Shown here piece by piece: positions 1-8,590 of a stretch of DNA of 64,000 nucleotides. The position numbers and the translations under genes are program-made. The stretch's first letter is position 1. The number at the start of each line of letters is the position of its first letter. Origin of the DNA: an uncultured Acetatifactor sp. (GTDB lineage Bacteria; Bacillota; Clostridia; Lachnospirales; Lachnospiraceae); the NCBI GenBank assembly GCA_910577035.1, contig CAJTKW010000010.1:1-64000 (forward strand), given 5' to 3'. Below the pieces are notes generated by a model. It was not told where the DNA came from. It saw nothing but the letters and a program-made list of their open reading frames with translations, and made no database searches.

Positions 1-2
1 TC

Positions 3-1391
3 ATGCAGGATTTCGGGGTAAATTTAATTTGTGTGGAAGATGGAATTGATTCTTCTAAGGATGCAGGCAAACTGATGATTTCCGTTTTGTCAGCTGTAGC
101 GGAAATTGAGAGGGAAAATATCCGTGTGCAGACAATGGAGGGGCGCATCCAGAAAGCCCGCGAAGGAAAATGGAATGGTGGATTTGCGCCATACGGCTAT
201 CAGCTTGTAGATGGAAAACTGCAGATTAACGAGGAAGAAGCAGCTGCTATCCGTGTCATTTTTGAACAGTATGTGACAACTGACATCGGCGCTAACGGCG
301 TGGTAAAATACCTTGAGAATCACGGCATTCACAAGATACAGCGGCAGAACGGGAAAAATCCTCTTTTTGATGCGCACTTGGTTCGCCTTATTCTGAAAAA
401 TCCGGTATATTGCGGTAAAATTGCTTATGGACGCAGAAAAACAGAAAAAGTTCATGGAACACGAAACGAGTATCATCTTGTGGAGCAGGATAATTATATT
501 CTGGTAGACGGACAGCATGATGCGATTATTGAGGAAGATGTCTGGCAGGCTGCACAGGTAAAACTTATCTCACAGGCAAAGAAAAATGAACATGTAAATA
601 AAGGTAAAGACACAAAAACGCATCTTCTTTCGGGAATTGTCAAATGTCCGATATGCGGAGCGGGTATGTATGGGAATAAGAGCATCAAGCGCAAAAAGGA
701 CGGGACGAAATACAAGGATTTTTATTATTATGGCTGTAAGCACCGTACCATGACGCATGGGCATAAGTGTGACTATAAAAAGCAGATCAGAGAGGAGTTG
801 TTAGATGATGCGGTGGCGGAAGTTATCGTAAAGTTAGTAGGTAATCCTAAGTTTGCTGCCATGATGCAGGAGAAAATCAACAGCAAAGTGGATACTGCCG
901 CAATAGACGGAGAACTTGCGGATTATGAGAGACAGCTCCGGCAGTATTATGCCGTTAAGCTAAAGCTGGCGGAGGAAATTGATTCTCTCGATCCGGACGA
1001 CAGACATTATATCAAACGGAAAGCAGACCTTGATGACAGGCTCTATCGAATGTACGATAAGATAGAGGATGTGGAAACACTACTGATTGAAACAAGGGCA
1101 AAGAAGCAGGCGGTTGAAGCTGAGAAACTGACGGGAGATAATATCTATAAGGTATTGATTTATTTTGAAAAGCTGTATGCTGTGATGAATGAAGCAGAGC
1201 GGCGGCAGCTTATGGAAGCATTGATTTCTGAAATACAGATATATGAAGACAGGCAGCCAAATGGACAGTGGCTAAAGTCTATTAAATTCCGGCTTCCGAT
1301 TATTGAGGAAGATATGGATTTGAGTTTGGAAGATGATAAGCATGTGGAAGTTGCCGTGTTGCTATACAGAGTTGATACTTGTAAACCTTGA
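3..1391 (+). CDS. Large serine recombinase (3' part, 5' end outside window)
   Basis: Site-specific DNA recombinase of the large serine family, which integrates and excises mobile elements by a serine-linked strand exchange. Visible are the end of the resolvase catalytic domain with its long E-helix (residues 20-55), the recombinase DNA-binding domain (about 60-190, with the GGFAPYGY hallmark), a zinc ribbon with Cys215, Cys218, Cys245 and Cys256, and a charged coiled-coil tail (about 300-380) typical of element integrases. The catalytic serine lies upstream of the window, so the true start is not seen; the ATG at base 3 is internal. Only about 30 bases separate its stop from a truncated CPBP protease frame, as expected for an integrase gene sitting at the end of its element. 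The AT-rich composition fits foreign origin. Confidence 0.93.
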   Translation: MQDFGVNLICVEDGIDSSKDAGKLMISVLSAVAEIERENIRVQTMEGRIQKAREGKWNGGFAPYGYQLVDGKLQINEEEAAAIRVIFEQYVTTDIGANGVVKYLENHGIHKIQRQNGKNPLFDAHLVRLILKNPVYCGKIAYGRRKTEKVHGTRNEYHLVEQDNYILVDGQHDAIIEEDVWQAAQVKLISQAKKNEHVNKGKDTKTHLLSGIVKCPICGAGMYGNKSIKRKKDGTKYKDFYYYGCKHRTMTHGHKCDYKKQIREELLDDAVAEVIVKLVGNPKFAAMMQEKINSKVDTAAIDGELADYERQLRQYYAVKLKLAEEIDSLDPDDRHYIKRKADLDDRLYRMYDKIEDVETLLIETRAKKQAVEAEKLTGDNIYKVLIYFEKLYAVMNEAERRQLMEALISEIQIYEDRQPNGQWLKSIKFRLPIIEEDMDLSLEDDKHVEVAVLLYRVDTCKP

Positions 1392-1422
1392 TTTTACACA
1401 GTTTTTGACCATTTTGTATTAA

Positions 1423-1755
1423 CTCCAAATACAAGATATTATACTGGTTACCTGTGTTGTATATTTTCTTTTTAATGTTTTGATTGGTCCTGTGACGGAA
1501 GAATTCTTCTTTCGCGGCTATTTAACAGCATATAACAGCAAATTCGGCAAATGGGCACCGGTATTTATAACAATTATTTTTTCTTTATATCACTTATGGC
1601 TTCCCTTTCACAATATTTTTCGTATTTTAATATTTTTGCCAATGGCGTATATCAGTTATCGAAAAAAGAATTTATACATTAGTATGGCGGCTCATATTTT
1701 CTGCAACCTGTTTACAACAATTTCCTTTATCATAGCTGTAGTCAGTGATATATAG
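1423..1755 (+). pseudogene. CPBP intramembrane protease, N-terminally truncated
   Basis: C-terminal half of a CPBP (CAAX protease and bacteriocin-processing) family membrane metalloprotease. The EExxxR motif is present as EEFFFRG just after the TTG at 1480, the first histidine motif as FSLYHL, and the second as HIFCN, with hydrophobic segments between them. The reading frame stays open and protein-like upstream of that TTG, back to an in-frame TAA at 1420-1422, so homology starts abruptly next to the recombinase stop. Family members usually have about 200-300 residues; only about 110 codons remain and the N-terminal membrane segments are missing. I read this as a gene cut by insertion of the recombinase-bearing element, although translation of a short product from TTG 1480 cannot be excluded. 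Confidence 0.7.
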
Positions 1756-1838
1756 GTATCTCTTACATAGGTTTTCCGGCAGGGAGGAAGTTGAATATGG
1801 AAGGGCAGAAGTTACATTATTAATATTCAGCATACAGG

Positions 1839-2081
1839 CTATGTCCAGTATGGTTTCTGGTCCTTATGGCGGAATTCCTTCATCCGCTCTCTGTAGCTGC
1901 CCAGCAGAGACTGATAGTGTGCCCTTTGCTTGTCCTTTAAAGCACCGGCTTCCACAAGTTCCCGGAGTTTTGCTTCATACTGGTTCAGGTAGTCCTGTGC
2001 GGCGTCCTTGTAATTATTGGCCATGTTATTATTGATCCGTTCCAGCAGCGCCTCGAGATCCCGGTTTTTCTTTAACAGCAT
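1839..2081 (-). CDS. Small helical protein of unknown function
   Basis: An 80-residue, highly charged, probably all-helical protein with no signal peptide or membrane segment. The start at 2081 is chosen because AGGAGGG sits nine bases upstream; a longer reading to 2177 would begin inside a hairpin and lacks a ribosome site. I do not recognise a named family; heptad-like spacing of Leu, Ala and Lys/Glu suggests a coiled-coil or helical bundle. It lies downstream of the HTH-receiver regulator on the same strand, 163 bases away, with a perfect 15-bp inverted repeat between them, so co-transcription with attenuation is possible. No function is inferred. Confidence 0.65.
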   Translation of the reverse strand: MLLKKNRDLEALLERINNNMANNYKDAAQDYLNQYEAKLRELVEAGALKDKQRAHYQSLLGSYRERMKEFRHKDQKPYWT

Positions 2082-2164
2082 ATAATAAGTCCCTCCTGTT
2101 GTTCTGATTGGAATATTCGTCTGAAACAGAGGATGCAGTGAATGAATCAGCATTTCCCTAATAT

Positions 2165-2207
2165 CAGCATAACGCATTTTCGGATGGCCGTCAAATGCGT
2201 TATGCTG
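2165..2207 (-). repeat. Perfect 15-bp inverted repeat
   Basis: CAGCATAACGCATTT at 2165-2179 is the exact reverse complement of 2193-2207, with a 13-base loop. It lies between the HTH-receiver gene and the 80-residue gene. There is no T-run on either side, so it is not a standard intrinsic terminator. It could be an RNA processing or attenuation hairpin, or a protein-binding palindrome. Confidence 0.8.
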
Positions 2208-2244
2208 TATTTTATGCCAATGAAATCACGGAATTGTCTTTTTG

Positions 2245-2967
2245 CTACCCGATCCGCTCTATCAGGCATGTTGCCTGAAAAGGCTTCACTACAAAGGCAT
2301 CCGCTCCAAACTGTAATGCTCTTTTTACGTTGCGTTCCTGTGACAGTGCCGAAAGCATGACCACCTTCAGTCCGGGCTGCCCCGACTTGATCCTTCTCAG
2401 TACCTCCAGTCCGTCCATGCCCGGCATATTAATGTCAAGCAAACATACGTCTACGTTATTTTCCAACAGTATATTCAGACATTCCTGACCGTCCCTTGCC
2501 TGCAGAACGCTGTGCCCATGGTGCGTCAGTATGTCCTCCAGCATCATTCTCATAAAATTTGCATCATCCACCACAAGGACTTTTTTATGTTCTCCCGATA
2601 CCGGAACAGGAACATAATCAAAAATGCTGTCAGCCTGGCTTTGATTCAGAACCGGGTCGGAGCTTTCCCAGGTTTTCCGATCCTCCTCAGCTTCCCGGCT
2701 CGTCTGGCAGTCCGTTAATTCGTTTGTTTTTACCCATGGCTGTCCGTTAGATTCCGGATTCTTACAGGGGGGTATAATGCCCAGCAGCTCATCGGCACTT
2801 ACCCATAATACCTCTGAAAGTAACGGCAGCATGGCAATGTCCGGATAAGAAATCCCCATTTCCCATCTTGAAACGGCCTGGGGGGTAACATTCAGTTTTT
2901 CTGCCAGTTCTGCCTGTGTCATGTTTTTCTTTTGGCGTCTGTACTTAATCACATCTCCAATATTCAT
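2245..2967 (-). CDS. XRE-type HTH fused to CheY-like receiver domain
   Basis: A 240-residue regulator joining an N-terminal Cro/CI-type helix-turn-helix (about residues 1-63, with TQAELAEKLNVTPQAVSRWE) to a C-terminal receiver domain (about 130-240). A polar linker of some 65 residues separates them. The receiver has the acidic pocket in VVDD, the phosphoacceptor Asp in LLDINMPGMDG, and the conserved Lys in VVKPF, so it should accept phosphate. Classical response regulators put the receiver first and a winged-helix or NarL output second, so the order is unusual. The start is set by AAGGAGG six bases before ATG 2967. No histidine kinase is adjacent, so it is an orphan. Function as a phosphorylation-controlled DNA-binding protein is inference. 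Confidence 0.85.
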   Translation of the reverse strand: MNIGDVIKYRRQKKNMTQAELAEKLNVTPQAVSRWEMGISYPDIAMLPLLSEVLWVSADELLGIIPPCKNPESNGQPWVKTNELTDCQTSREAEEDRKTWESSDPVLNQSQADSIFDYVPVPVSGEHKKVLVVDDANFMRMMLEDILTHHGHSVLQARDGQECLNILLENNVDVCLLDINMPGMDGLEVLRRIKSGQPGLKVVMLSALSQERNVKRALQFGADAFVVKPFQATCLIERIG

Positions 2968-3128
2968 TACATTCCTCCTTTTCTGCACTGCCGGCATTAT
3001 GCGAATCTCATTTATATGATATGTTCAGCCTATCATGCAGAAAGTACCTGCGTCAAACAATTGATACTTGAGGTTCTCCGTGAAATATAATAAAGAGTTC
3101 CTTATCAGGATAAAAAACAAAGTCAAAC

Positions 3129-4910
3129 TCACAGCAGATCAGCCAGGGATACCTTCGCCGTAATCCCGTTGTTTGTCAAAGGATCCCGCTGCCTGTAGCA
3201 GAACAGGATGGCGCAGGGTGCATCAAAGACAGCGGTAAACACCTCCACATGCAGCGCTCTGGTAAGTTCCCGGTAATTACAGTCTGCCAGCTCCGGGAAC
3301 AATACATGCTCCCCGGCCTCTTTATGCAGGATGTGATGAATGGCCTCTTTCCAGGGCTCTTGAGAAGGGGCAAAGGAGGGGCTGCTTTTCATCTGTTCCC
3401 GCAAATACAGGTCATAGAGGAGGTATTCCCTTAAAAGGGATAATTGTTTGTCCGTTGACAGCGGTTCGGCTGTTACATTTTGTTCCTGGGTTTCCGTCCG
3501 CCCGGAGCATATAGAAGGCAGGATTAACGTTGCCTGCCCGTTTCGGGAAATCCGGGTGCTGGCGAATTCCAGAAGAATTTCATATTTCCGTATGCGGGAA
3601 GACTGGATTCCGAAAAGCCCATGCTCCTCATACCATGCCCCCAGATTTTTATACATGTCGTAAGGGCTTTCAAAATAAGGGCACAGGAATTCCAGGGTAT
3701 TTGCAAACTGGCCGCTGTTATAGTAGATTTCCACCATCTCCTCCACCTGCTTCAGGCAGCAAAGGTCCCCGTAGGAGAGCCATTTTGTGGACAGTACCTC
3801 ATAAGGGGGTCTGTCGGTATAGAGCAGCCCGTATTCACAAGCCCGCCGCTCCATTTCAGAGCCCTTCAGCACTTTGAGAAAGCCCAGCTGCAGCTGCAGG
3901 GGGCGGAGGGCGTATACATCGTTGAAAGAGGTCTGAAAGCGGTGTAAATCTTCAAAGGGAAGCCCGGCAATCAGATCCAGGTGGATATGAATATTTTTTT
4001 GGGAGGAGATACGCCGCACAGCGTGGGAGACTTTTGAAAAGTCCATTTTCCGCTGTATTTCCGTGATGGTTTTCTCATTGGTTGACTGTACGCCGATCTC
4101 AAGCTGGACAGCGCCTGGGCGCAGGCGCTCCATTATCGTAAAGTAGTCTTCGTCCAGGAGATCGGCGGCGATCTCAAAGTGAAAATTTGTCACGCCGTTG
4201 TCATGCTCGAGTATATGCCGGAGGATGGGCAGGGCATGTTCCTTTTTACAATTGAAGGTGCGATCCACAAATTTTACCTGAGGTACTTTCTTTTCTAAAA
4301 AGAAATCCAATTCCCGTAAAACCCGATCCACAGAACGGAAATCCATGGTTCTGTCGATGGAAGAGAGGCAATAGCTGCAGGAAAAGGGGCATCCGCGACT
4401 GCTTTCGTAGTAAATAATACGGTGTGCAAAATCCTGCATGTCTTCATACCAGAAAGGGATGTCATCCAGCTTCATCCGGTGAGAACTGCTTCCTTCAAGG
4501 ATAGAGGGCAGATGCTGAGCCGATCCGGCTGCATAGGCGGCGGCCAGAAGGGAAAAGACAGCTTCCCCCGGTCCGGTCATCACACCTCTGAGGTTCCAGG
4601 CGCGGATAGTTTCGGCGGCGTCATAGGTCACTTCAGGTCCTCCCGCCCAGATTTCGGCTTTGGGCAGGAGCTTGTGCAGATCGGGAATAATGGCGTCCAG
4701 CATACCGCGATTCCAGATGTAGCAGGAAAAGGCGATCACATCCGGCTTCCGTCTGTAGATTTCACTTAAGATATATGCGGCCTGCTGGTTGACGGTAAAT
4801 TCCGCAATCTCCACACAGGTTTCATATTTTCCTGCGCATGCCTTCAGGGAATAAAGCGCCGGATTGGAATGGATATATCTGGCGTTGACGGCTACCAGTA
4901 AAATTTTCAT
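3129..4910 (-). CDS. B12-binding radical SAM protein with DUF4080
   Basis: A 593-residue radical SAM enzyme with an N-terminal cobalamin-binding-like Rossmann domain (about residues 1-135), a radical SAM core whose CxxxCxxC cluster motif is Cys174, Cys178 and Cys181, and a C-terminal DUF4080-like region. Members of this architecture bind a 4Fe-4S cluster and S-adenosylmethionine and are thought to carry out B12-dependent methyl or other radical chemistry; the substrate is not known. The start ATG is followed by the usual MKILLVAVNA strand of the B12 domain and preceded by GAAAGGA. The gene stands alone and is divergent from the chemotaxis receptor gene. No truncation is visible. Confidence 0.88.
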   Translation of the reverse strand: MKILLVAVNARYIHSNPALYSLKACAGKYETCVEIAEFTVNQQAAYILSEIYRRKPDVIAFSCYIWNRGMLDAIIPDLHKLLPKAEIWAGGPEVTYDAAETIRAWNLRGVMTGPGEAVFSLLAAAYAAGSAQHLPSILEGSSSHRMKLDDIPFWYEDMQDFAHRIIYYESSRGCPFSCSYCLSSIDRTMDFRSVDRVLRELDFFLEKKVPQVKFVDRTFNCKKEHALPILRHILEHDNGVTNFHFEIAADLLDEDYFTIMERLRPGAVQLEIGVQSTNEKTITEIQRKMDFSKVSHAVRRISSQKNIHIHLDLIAGLPFEDLHRFQTSFNDVYALRPLQLQLGFLKVLKGSEMERRACEYGLLYTDRPPYEVLSTKWLSYGDLCCLKQVEEMVEIYYNSGQFANTLEFLCPYFESPYDMYKNLGAWYEEHGLFGIQSSRIRKYEILLEFASTRISRNGQATLILPSICSGRTETQEQNVTAEPLSTDKQLSLLREYLLYDLYLREQMKSSPSFAPSQEPWKEAIHHILHKEAGEHVLFPELADCNYRELTRALHVEVFTAVFDAPCAILFCYRQRDPLTNNGITAKVSLADLL

Positions 4911-5368
4911 AGCGGGAAATCCTTTCTTGTCTGCTTTGCCGTAAGCAGGCTATTGATTTTTCTCACAGAAGCTTTTTCTGCACAGAAATCTTACCATACA
5001 GGAAGGATTGTAACAAGAAGTATATGGCCCATTTTCAAAAGCTTTTCTGCATCGATCAGTGTTTTTTGCCGATTGTTTGTGCCGCCGTTGGCGGAATGTC
5101 CGGATATGAGAAAGAAATGCCGGCCTGAATAATATCCGTACTGATATGGGAATAAACTGAGATATATCATGAATTGTCATGTAAGCGAAGAAAGCATTGA
5201 CAAAAATGGATAATGATGGTACGGTGTTAATGTTAAAGGTTCGTATGTATTTTTATAGAGTAAAATATGCCGTTTATCATGTTTTTATGATAAGCAGCAT
5301 TTTTTTTGGATGATACACGGCCCTGATAGAATTATAAAGGGATGTAAAGGATAAGGAGGTAAACTATT
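4911..5368. other. 458-bp divergent intergenic region
   Basis: AT-rich spacer between the radical SAM gene and the chemotaxis receptor gene. A TTGACA box lies at 5197-5202, but no convincing -10 follows at the right distance. A small hairpin (TTATCAT/ATGATAA, about 5274-5291) is followed by a T-rich stretch. A short minus-strand open frame in 4950-5180 has no ribosome site or protein-like composition and is not called. I see no tRNA or other RNA gene. Confidence 0.5.
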
Positions 5369-6913
5369 ATGGACAAAAAGAAAACGGCGGTTGAAGTGTA
5401 TTTATCTACAGTTTTTAAATGGGGACTTATTATATTGGTAAGTGCCTGTATGTGTGCTACCGTTATGTTTAATACCGAAAAAATATTCGGATTATATCCT
5501 ACGGTACCATGGCTTGCAACAATTGGTTTAGGAATAATGGATTCGGTATTTTTTGTCAGTGCCATATATATGATAAAGACTTCCTTCGATCAGGACGGAT
5601 ATTTAAAAGAAGGCAGATTACGAACGGGTAAAATTTTTTCAACGGTGATTCTGATCGTTCAATGGAATTATCTGTTGTATATGCTTCCCACCAGGACATT
5701 TTGGGGATTTTTATTCTTTTTCCTGATTTTAGTGGCATTCTTTCTGGATATTAAGATGCTGCTGATAAGCGGCCTTGCCTGCATGATATCACTGTTTATC
5801 GGCTGGTTTATTCGCGGAACAGATCTTCTTCCGGTTAAGGATGAATTATTCCTTTCAGATATTATAATGTGTCTGGTTGCACTCACGCTGTCTTTGACAG
5901 GACTGATTATATTTGTTTTTTTTGTTGCCCACTTTTTAGTGAATGCAAAGAAAGACGAATTGGATAAGAACAATGAACATGTTACAAGTGTCCTTGCGGC
6001 AATACAGATATTATCTGAGAGCCTGCAGGCAGCAGGTTTATCACTTTCAAAAATATCGGAGAATGAAAGTGCTTCGGCTGAAGAATTGGCGGCTACAAGT
6101 GAGCTGCTGGTTGAAAGAAGTAATCTGCTTAGTTCCAAGACGGATGAAAGTATGGCAAATCTTGATGAATTAAGCGAATGGGAAAGTGTAGTTGCAGATA
6201 ATGTTGAAAAGGTGGAACAGGTTTCAAAGGATTTATTGGATAAATCCGTAGAAAACGGAAAACTTCTCGGTGATTTACATACAATCAACAACGAAGTATC
6301 TGAGTCAATGAAGGCAACAACGGAGATAACCCAGCGTCTGTCAGAGGCAGTGCAGGAAATCGGTGTAACACTTAGCCTTATAAGTGATATTTCAAGCTCT
6401 ACCAATTTATTGGCATTGAATGCCTCCATTGAAGCGGCAAGAGCCGGCGAAGCGGGTAAAGGATTTGCAGTTGTTGCAACAGAGGTTGGGAATTTGGCTA
6501 ACAGCACACAGCAATCGTTACAGGTTGTCCAGACAGTTATAGAAAGAGTGCAGCAAAATGTGAAGGATATTACCGCCCAGGTAAATGAAAACGCTGTCAA
6601 ACTGGGAACACAGAATGAATATTTCCAAAATGTATTCCAGAGTATGCAGGATATGACAAACCTGTTAAATACATCGGTAGAAACAATCAATACTATGGGC
6701 GAAGCACATGGAAATCAGTCGGAAGTGATTAAGAAAACCATTTCTATTAATCAGGATATTGCTGAAAGCATTAGAAATGAGAATGAACAGTTTAATTCAA
6801 TTAATTCCATGGCGGAAAATAATGCAGGTGATACAACAGAAGTTGCAACACAGGCCGGCGTTATTAATGAAATGGTTGAAAAGATGACACAATTATTAAG
6901 GCAGGAAGACTAG
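5369..6913 (+). CDS. Methyl-accepting chemotaxis protein
   Basis: A 514-residue chemoreceptor that would pass signals to CheA/CheW. The first 200 residues form about six transmembrane helices instead of the usual two helices around an extracellular ligand domain, so sensing is probably within or near the membrane. No clear HAMP domain is seen. The cytoplasmic coiled-coil signalling domain fills residues 210-514 and holds the conserved hairpin tip with [20 protein letters not shown] followed by the GKGFAVVA motif. The start is supported by AAGGAGG ten bases upstream. No flagellar or che genes lie nearby, so this is an orphan receptor. Confidence 0.93.
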   Translation: MDKKKTAVEVYLSTVFKWGLIILVSACMCATVMFNTEKIFGLYPTVPWLATIGLGIMDSVFFVSAIYMIKTSFDQDGYLKEGRLRTGKIFSTVILIVQWNYLLYMLPTRTFWGFLFFFLILVAFFLDIKMLLISGLACMISLFIGWFIRGTDLLPVKDELFLSDIIMCLVALTLSLTGLIIFVFFVAHFLVNAKKDELDKNNEHVTSVLAAIQILSESLQAAGLSLSKISENESASAEELAATSELLVERSNLLSSKTDESMANLDELSEWESVVADNVEKVEQVSKDLLDKSVENGKLLGDLHTINNEVSESMKATTEITQRLSEAVQEIGVTLSLISDISSSTNLLALNASIEAARAGEAGKGFAVVATEVGNLANSTQQSLQVVQTVIERVQQNVKDITAQVNENAVKLGTQNEYFQNVFQSMQDMTNLLNTSVETINTMGEAHGNQSEVIKKTISINQDIAESIRNENEQFNSINSMAENNAGDTTEVATQAGVINEMVEKMTQLLRQED

Positions 6914-6953
6914 TATCCCTCATAAATAATATACAAGGGCGAGATAATAATGA

Positions 6954-6982
6954 TTGACGGAAAGTGGGTTCTGCCATAAAAT
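6954..6982 (+). promoter_or_regulatory. Putative promoter of the DNA methylase gene
   Basis: TTGACG at 6954-6959 and TAAAAT at 6977-6982 are separated by 17 bases, a good match to a housekeeping promoter, about 40 bases before the methylase start. Confidence 0.5.
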
Positions 6983-7022
6983 AATAGGAAATCGATAAGT
7001 TATTTTGTTAAGGGAAATATAT

Positions 7023-7865
7023 ATGTCAAATAAGGTTATTATTCCGCCGATAAAGTGCCAGGGCATAAAAACAAAGTTAATTCCGTTTATTATAGAGCAT
7101 GTAAAAAGGCCTCAGGATGGATTATGGATCGAACCTTTTGTGGGGACAGGTGTGGTAGCGTTTAATATTGCACCGAAACGAGCTCTTTTGACTGACAAGA
7201 ACCAGTATATTATTTCTCTGTATCAAGGCATTCAAAACGGTGCAATCAACAGTCAGACGGTCAGAGAATTTCTGGAATATCACGGTGGTATTTTGGAGCA
7301 GCATGGCGGAGAGTACTATAAGGAAATGCGGGATACTTTTAACAAAAACGGTGATCCGTTGTACTTTTTGTTTTTAAACAGAGCGGATTTTAACGGGATG
7401 ATTCGATTTAACCGCCAGGGTAAATTTAATGTTCCTTTTTGTCAGAAGCCGAATCGTTTTTCAAAAGCGTACATAACCAAGATCTGCAATCAGGTGGCAG
7501 GTATCGCTCAGGTTATGCAGGGAAAAGAATGGACATTTGCCTGCGGCCCATGGCAGAAAGCTTTTTGCGGTGTGACGGAAAACGATTATATCTATCTGGA
7601 TCCTCCCTATATAGGGAGGGATACATCGTATGTAGGTGAATGGGCAGAATCAGATGCGATAACGCTTGCAGAATATTCACATCAAACACCTGCAAATGTC
7701 TGTCTCTCCATGTGGAAGGAAAATGAATTCCGCAGGAATGAACACTTATTTCAGTACTGGAATGATTTTACCTGGTACGAGCAGGAGCACTTTTATCACA
7801 TAGGGGCAAAAGAGGCAAACAGGCATCCGATGATTGAAATACTGGCGGTCAAGCAGGGAGCCTGA
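7023..7865 (+). CDS. Orphan DNA adenine N6-methyltransferase (D12 class)
   Basis: A 280-residue DNA methyltransferase that would transfer a methyl group from SAM to N6 of adenine. The order of motifs is that of the D12/Dam class: a SAM-binding EPFVGTG motif near residue 37 and the catalytic DPPY motif near residue 193, followed by a target-recognition stretch. The start ATG 7023 is preferred over an upstream TTG because AGGGA lies eight bases before it. There is no restriction endonuclease gene on either side, so it is a solitary methylase, which may serve in gene regulation or as an epigenetic mark. The recognition sequence cannot be read from the protein. It sits in an AT-rich stretch, which suggests transfer. 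Confidence 0.87.
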   Translation: MSNKVIIPPIKCQGIKTKLIPFIIEHVKRPQDGLWIEPFVGTGVVAFNIAPKRALLTDKNQYIISLYQGIQNGAINSQTVREFLEYHGGILEQHGGEYYKEMRDTFNKNGDPLYFLFLNRADFNGMIRFNRQGKFNVPFCQKPNRFSKAYITKICNQVAGIAQVMQGKEWTFACGPWQKAFCGVTENDYIYLDPPYIGRDTSYVGEWAESDAITLAEYSHQTPANVCLSMWKENEFRRNEHLFQYWNDFTWYEQEHFYHIGAKEANRHPMIEILAVKQGA

Positions 7866-7911
7866 ACAGGCAGCATATTTGTCAATTCGGGCAAATATGT
7901 ACAAATCAGAG

Positions 7912-7927
7912 GTTAGTATAAGCTAAC
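7912..7927. promoter_or_regulatory. DtxR-type operator box 1 (upstream)
   Basis: Palindrome GTTAGTATAAGCTAAC, of the form GTTAG-N6-CTAAC. It lies 46 bases before the -35 box of the feo promoter and matches three further boxes near the feo promoter and the repressor gene. Confidence 0.7.
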
Positions 7928-7972
7928 TGATTGGCAGGACTGCCGATTTTGCTGAAAATAGACTATGGAGTA

Positions 7973-8001
7973 TTGACAAAAGCGGGGGAGTGGCATAATA
8001 T
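7973..8001 (+). promoter_or_regulatory. Promoter of the feo operon
   Basis: TTGACA at 7973-7978 and TAATAT at 7996-8001, 17 bases apart. An overlapping TATAAT lies at 7999-8004. Transcription would start near 8008, just before operator box 2, which a bound repressor would block. Confidence 0.7.
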
Positions 8002-8010
8002 AATACTGAA

Positions 8011-8026
8011 GTTAGGCAATACTAAC
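8011..8026. promoter_or_regulatory. DtxR-type operator box 2 (at transcription start)
   Basis: GTTAGGCAATACTAAC, the same GTTAG-N6-CTAAC palindrome, placed at the predicted transcription start of the feo operon. This position fits iron-dependent repression by the DtxR-family protein encoded at the other end of the locus. Confidence 0.78.
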
Positions 8027-8043
8027 TAATAAACCGCAAAGGA

Positions 8044-8059
8044 GTTAGGAAAAACTAAT
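8044..8059. promoter_or_regulatory. DtxR-type operator box 3 (over the ribosome site)
   Basis: GTTAGGAAAAACTAAT, one base off the perfect palindrome, directly before the first feoA start codon. The AGGA inside it (8047-8050) is probably the ribosome site, so operator and translation signal overlap. Confidence 0.65.
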
Positions 8060-8060
8060 T

Positions 8061-8273
8061 ATGATGCCACTTACATTAGCAGACATAGGAGAAGAAAACA
8101 TAATCAAAAGGATCGGAGGCAGGCAGGAGGTTAAAACGCATCTTGGGACTCTGGGATTCGTTGTGGGAGGGGCGGTCACGGTGGTGAATGCCCTTGGCGG
8201 CAATATTATTGTAAATGTGAAAGAATCCCGCATTGCGGTCAGCAGGGAAATGGCGCAGAAGATCATGGTATGA
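8061..8273 (+). CDS. feoA: FeoA-domain protein (first copy)
   Basis: A 70-residue FeoA-domain protein with the small SH3-like beta barrel that binds or tunes the FeoB transporter. The sequence has the expected LGTLGFVVGGAVTVVNALGG core. It is the first gene of the iron operon and is followed after 41 bases by a second FeoA. Translation begins at one of two adjacent ATG codons (8061 or 8064), about ten bases after AGGA. Production should be shut off by the iron-loaded DtxR protein through the three boxes just upstream. Paired FeoA proteins are common in clostridial feo operons; the separate jobs of the two are unknown. Confidence 0.88.
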   Translation: MMPLTLADIGEENIIKRIGGRQEVKTHLGTLGFVVGGAVTVVNALGGNIIVNVKESRIAVSREMAQKIMV

Positions 8274-8314
8274 GCCGCATCCGGCGGCAATAATTAAAAG
8301 GAGGAACATGAAAA

Positions 8315-8551
8315 ATGAAAACATTGAAAGAGGTGAAGGCAGGCGACAAGGTACATGTCGTGAAGCTTCACGGTGAAGGAGCGGTCAAACGGCGTATCAT
8401 GGACATGGGATTGACAAAGGGCGTGGATGTACAGGTCCGTAAGGTTGCGCCTCTGGGAGATCCCATAGAGATAACGGTCCGCGGCTATGAGCTTTCCCTT
8501 CGAAAGGCCGACGCGGAGATGATTGAAGTGGAAGCTTGTGCCGCCGTTTGA
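8315..8551 (+). CDS. feoA: FeoA-domain protein (second copy)
   Basis: A 78-residue FeoA-family SH3-like protein with the typical RRIMDMGLTKGVDVQVRKVA core and the C-terminal GYELSLRKADAEMI strand. It is closer than the first copy to canonical FeoA, an accessory factor for FeoB-driven ferrous iron uptake at the membrane. It lies between the first feoA and feoB in one operon, with an AGGAGG site in front of the start. No sign of damage. Confidence 0.92.
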   Translation: MKTLKEVKAGDKVHVVKLHGEGAVKRRIMDMGLTKGVDVQVRKVAPLGDPIEITVRGYELSLRKADAEMIEVEACAAV

Positions 8552-8590
8552 GGGCGGCCGGAAATAGGAGAAGAAAGAGAGGAAACGTAC

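Noticed and set aside
1745..2035. Short plus-strand open frame after the CPBP fragment
   Set aside because: It overlaps the better-supported minus-strand gene with its AGGAGGG site and has random-looking composition.
4950..5180. Short minus-strand open frame upstream of the chemotaxis receptor
   Set aside because: No ribosome site, unusual composition and no recognisable motif.
5197..5225. Promoter for the chemotaxis receptor built on TTGACA at 5197
   Set aside because: The hexamer 17 bases further on is TACGGT, too weak to call; kept only as a note in the spacer entry.
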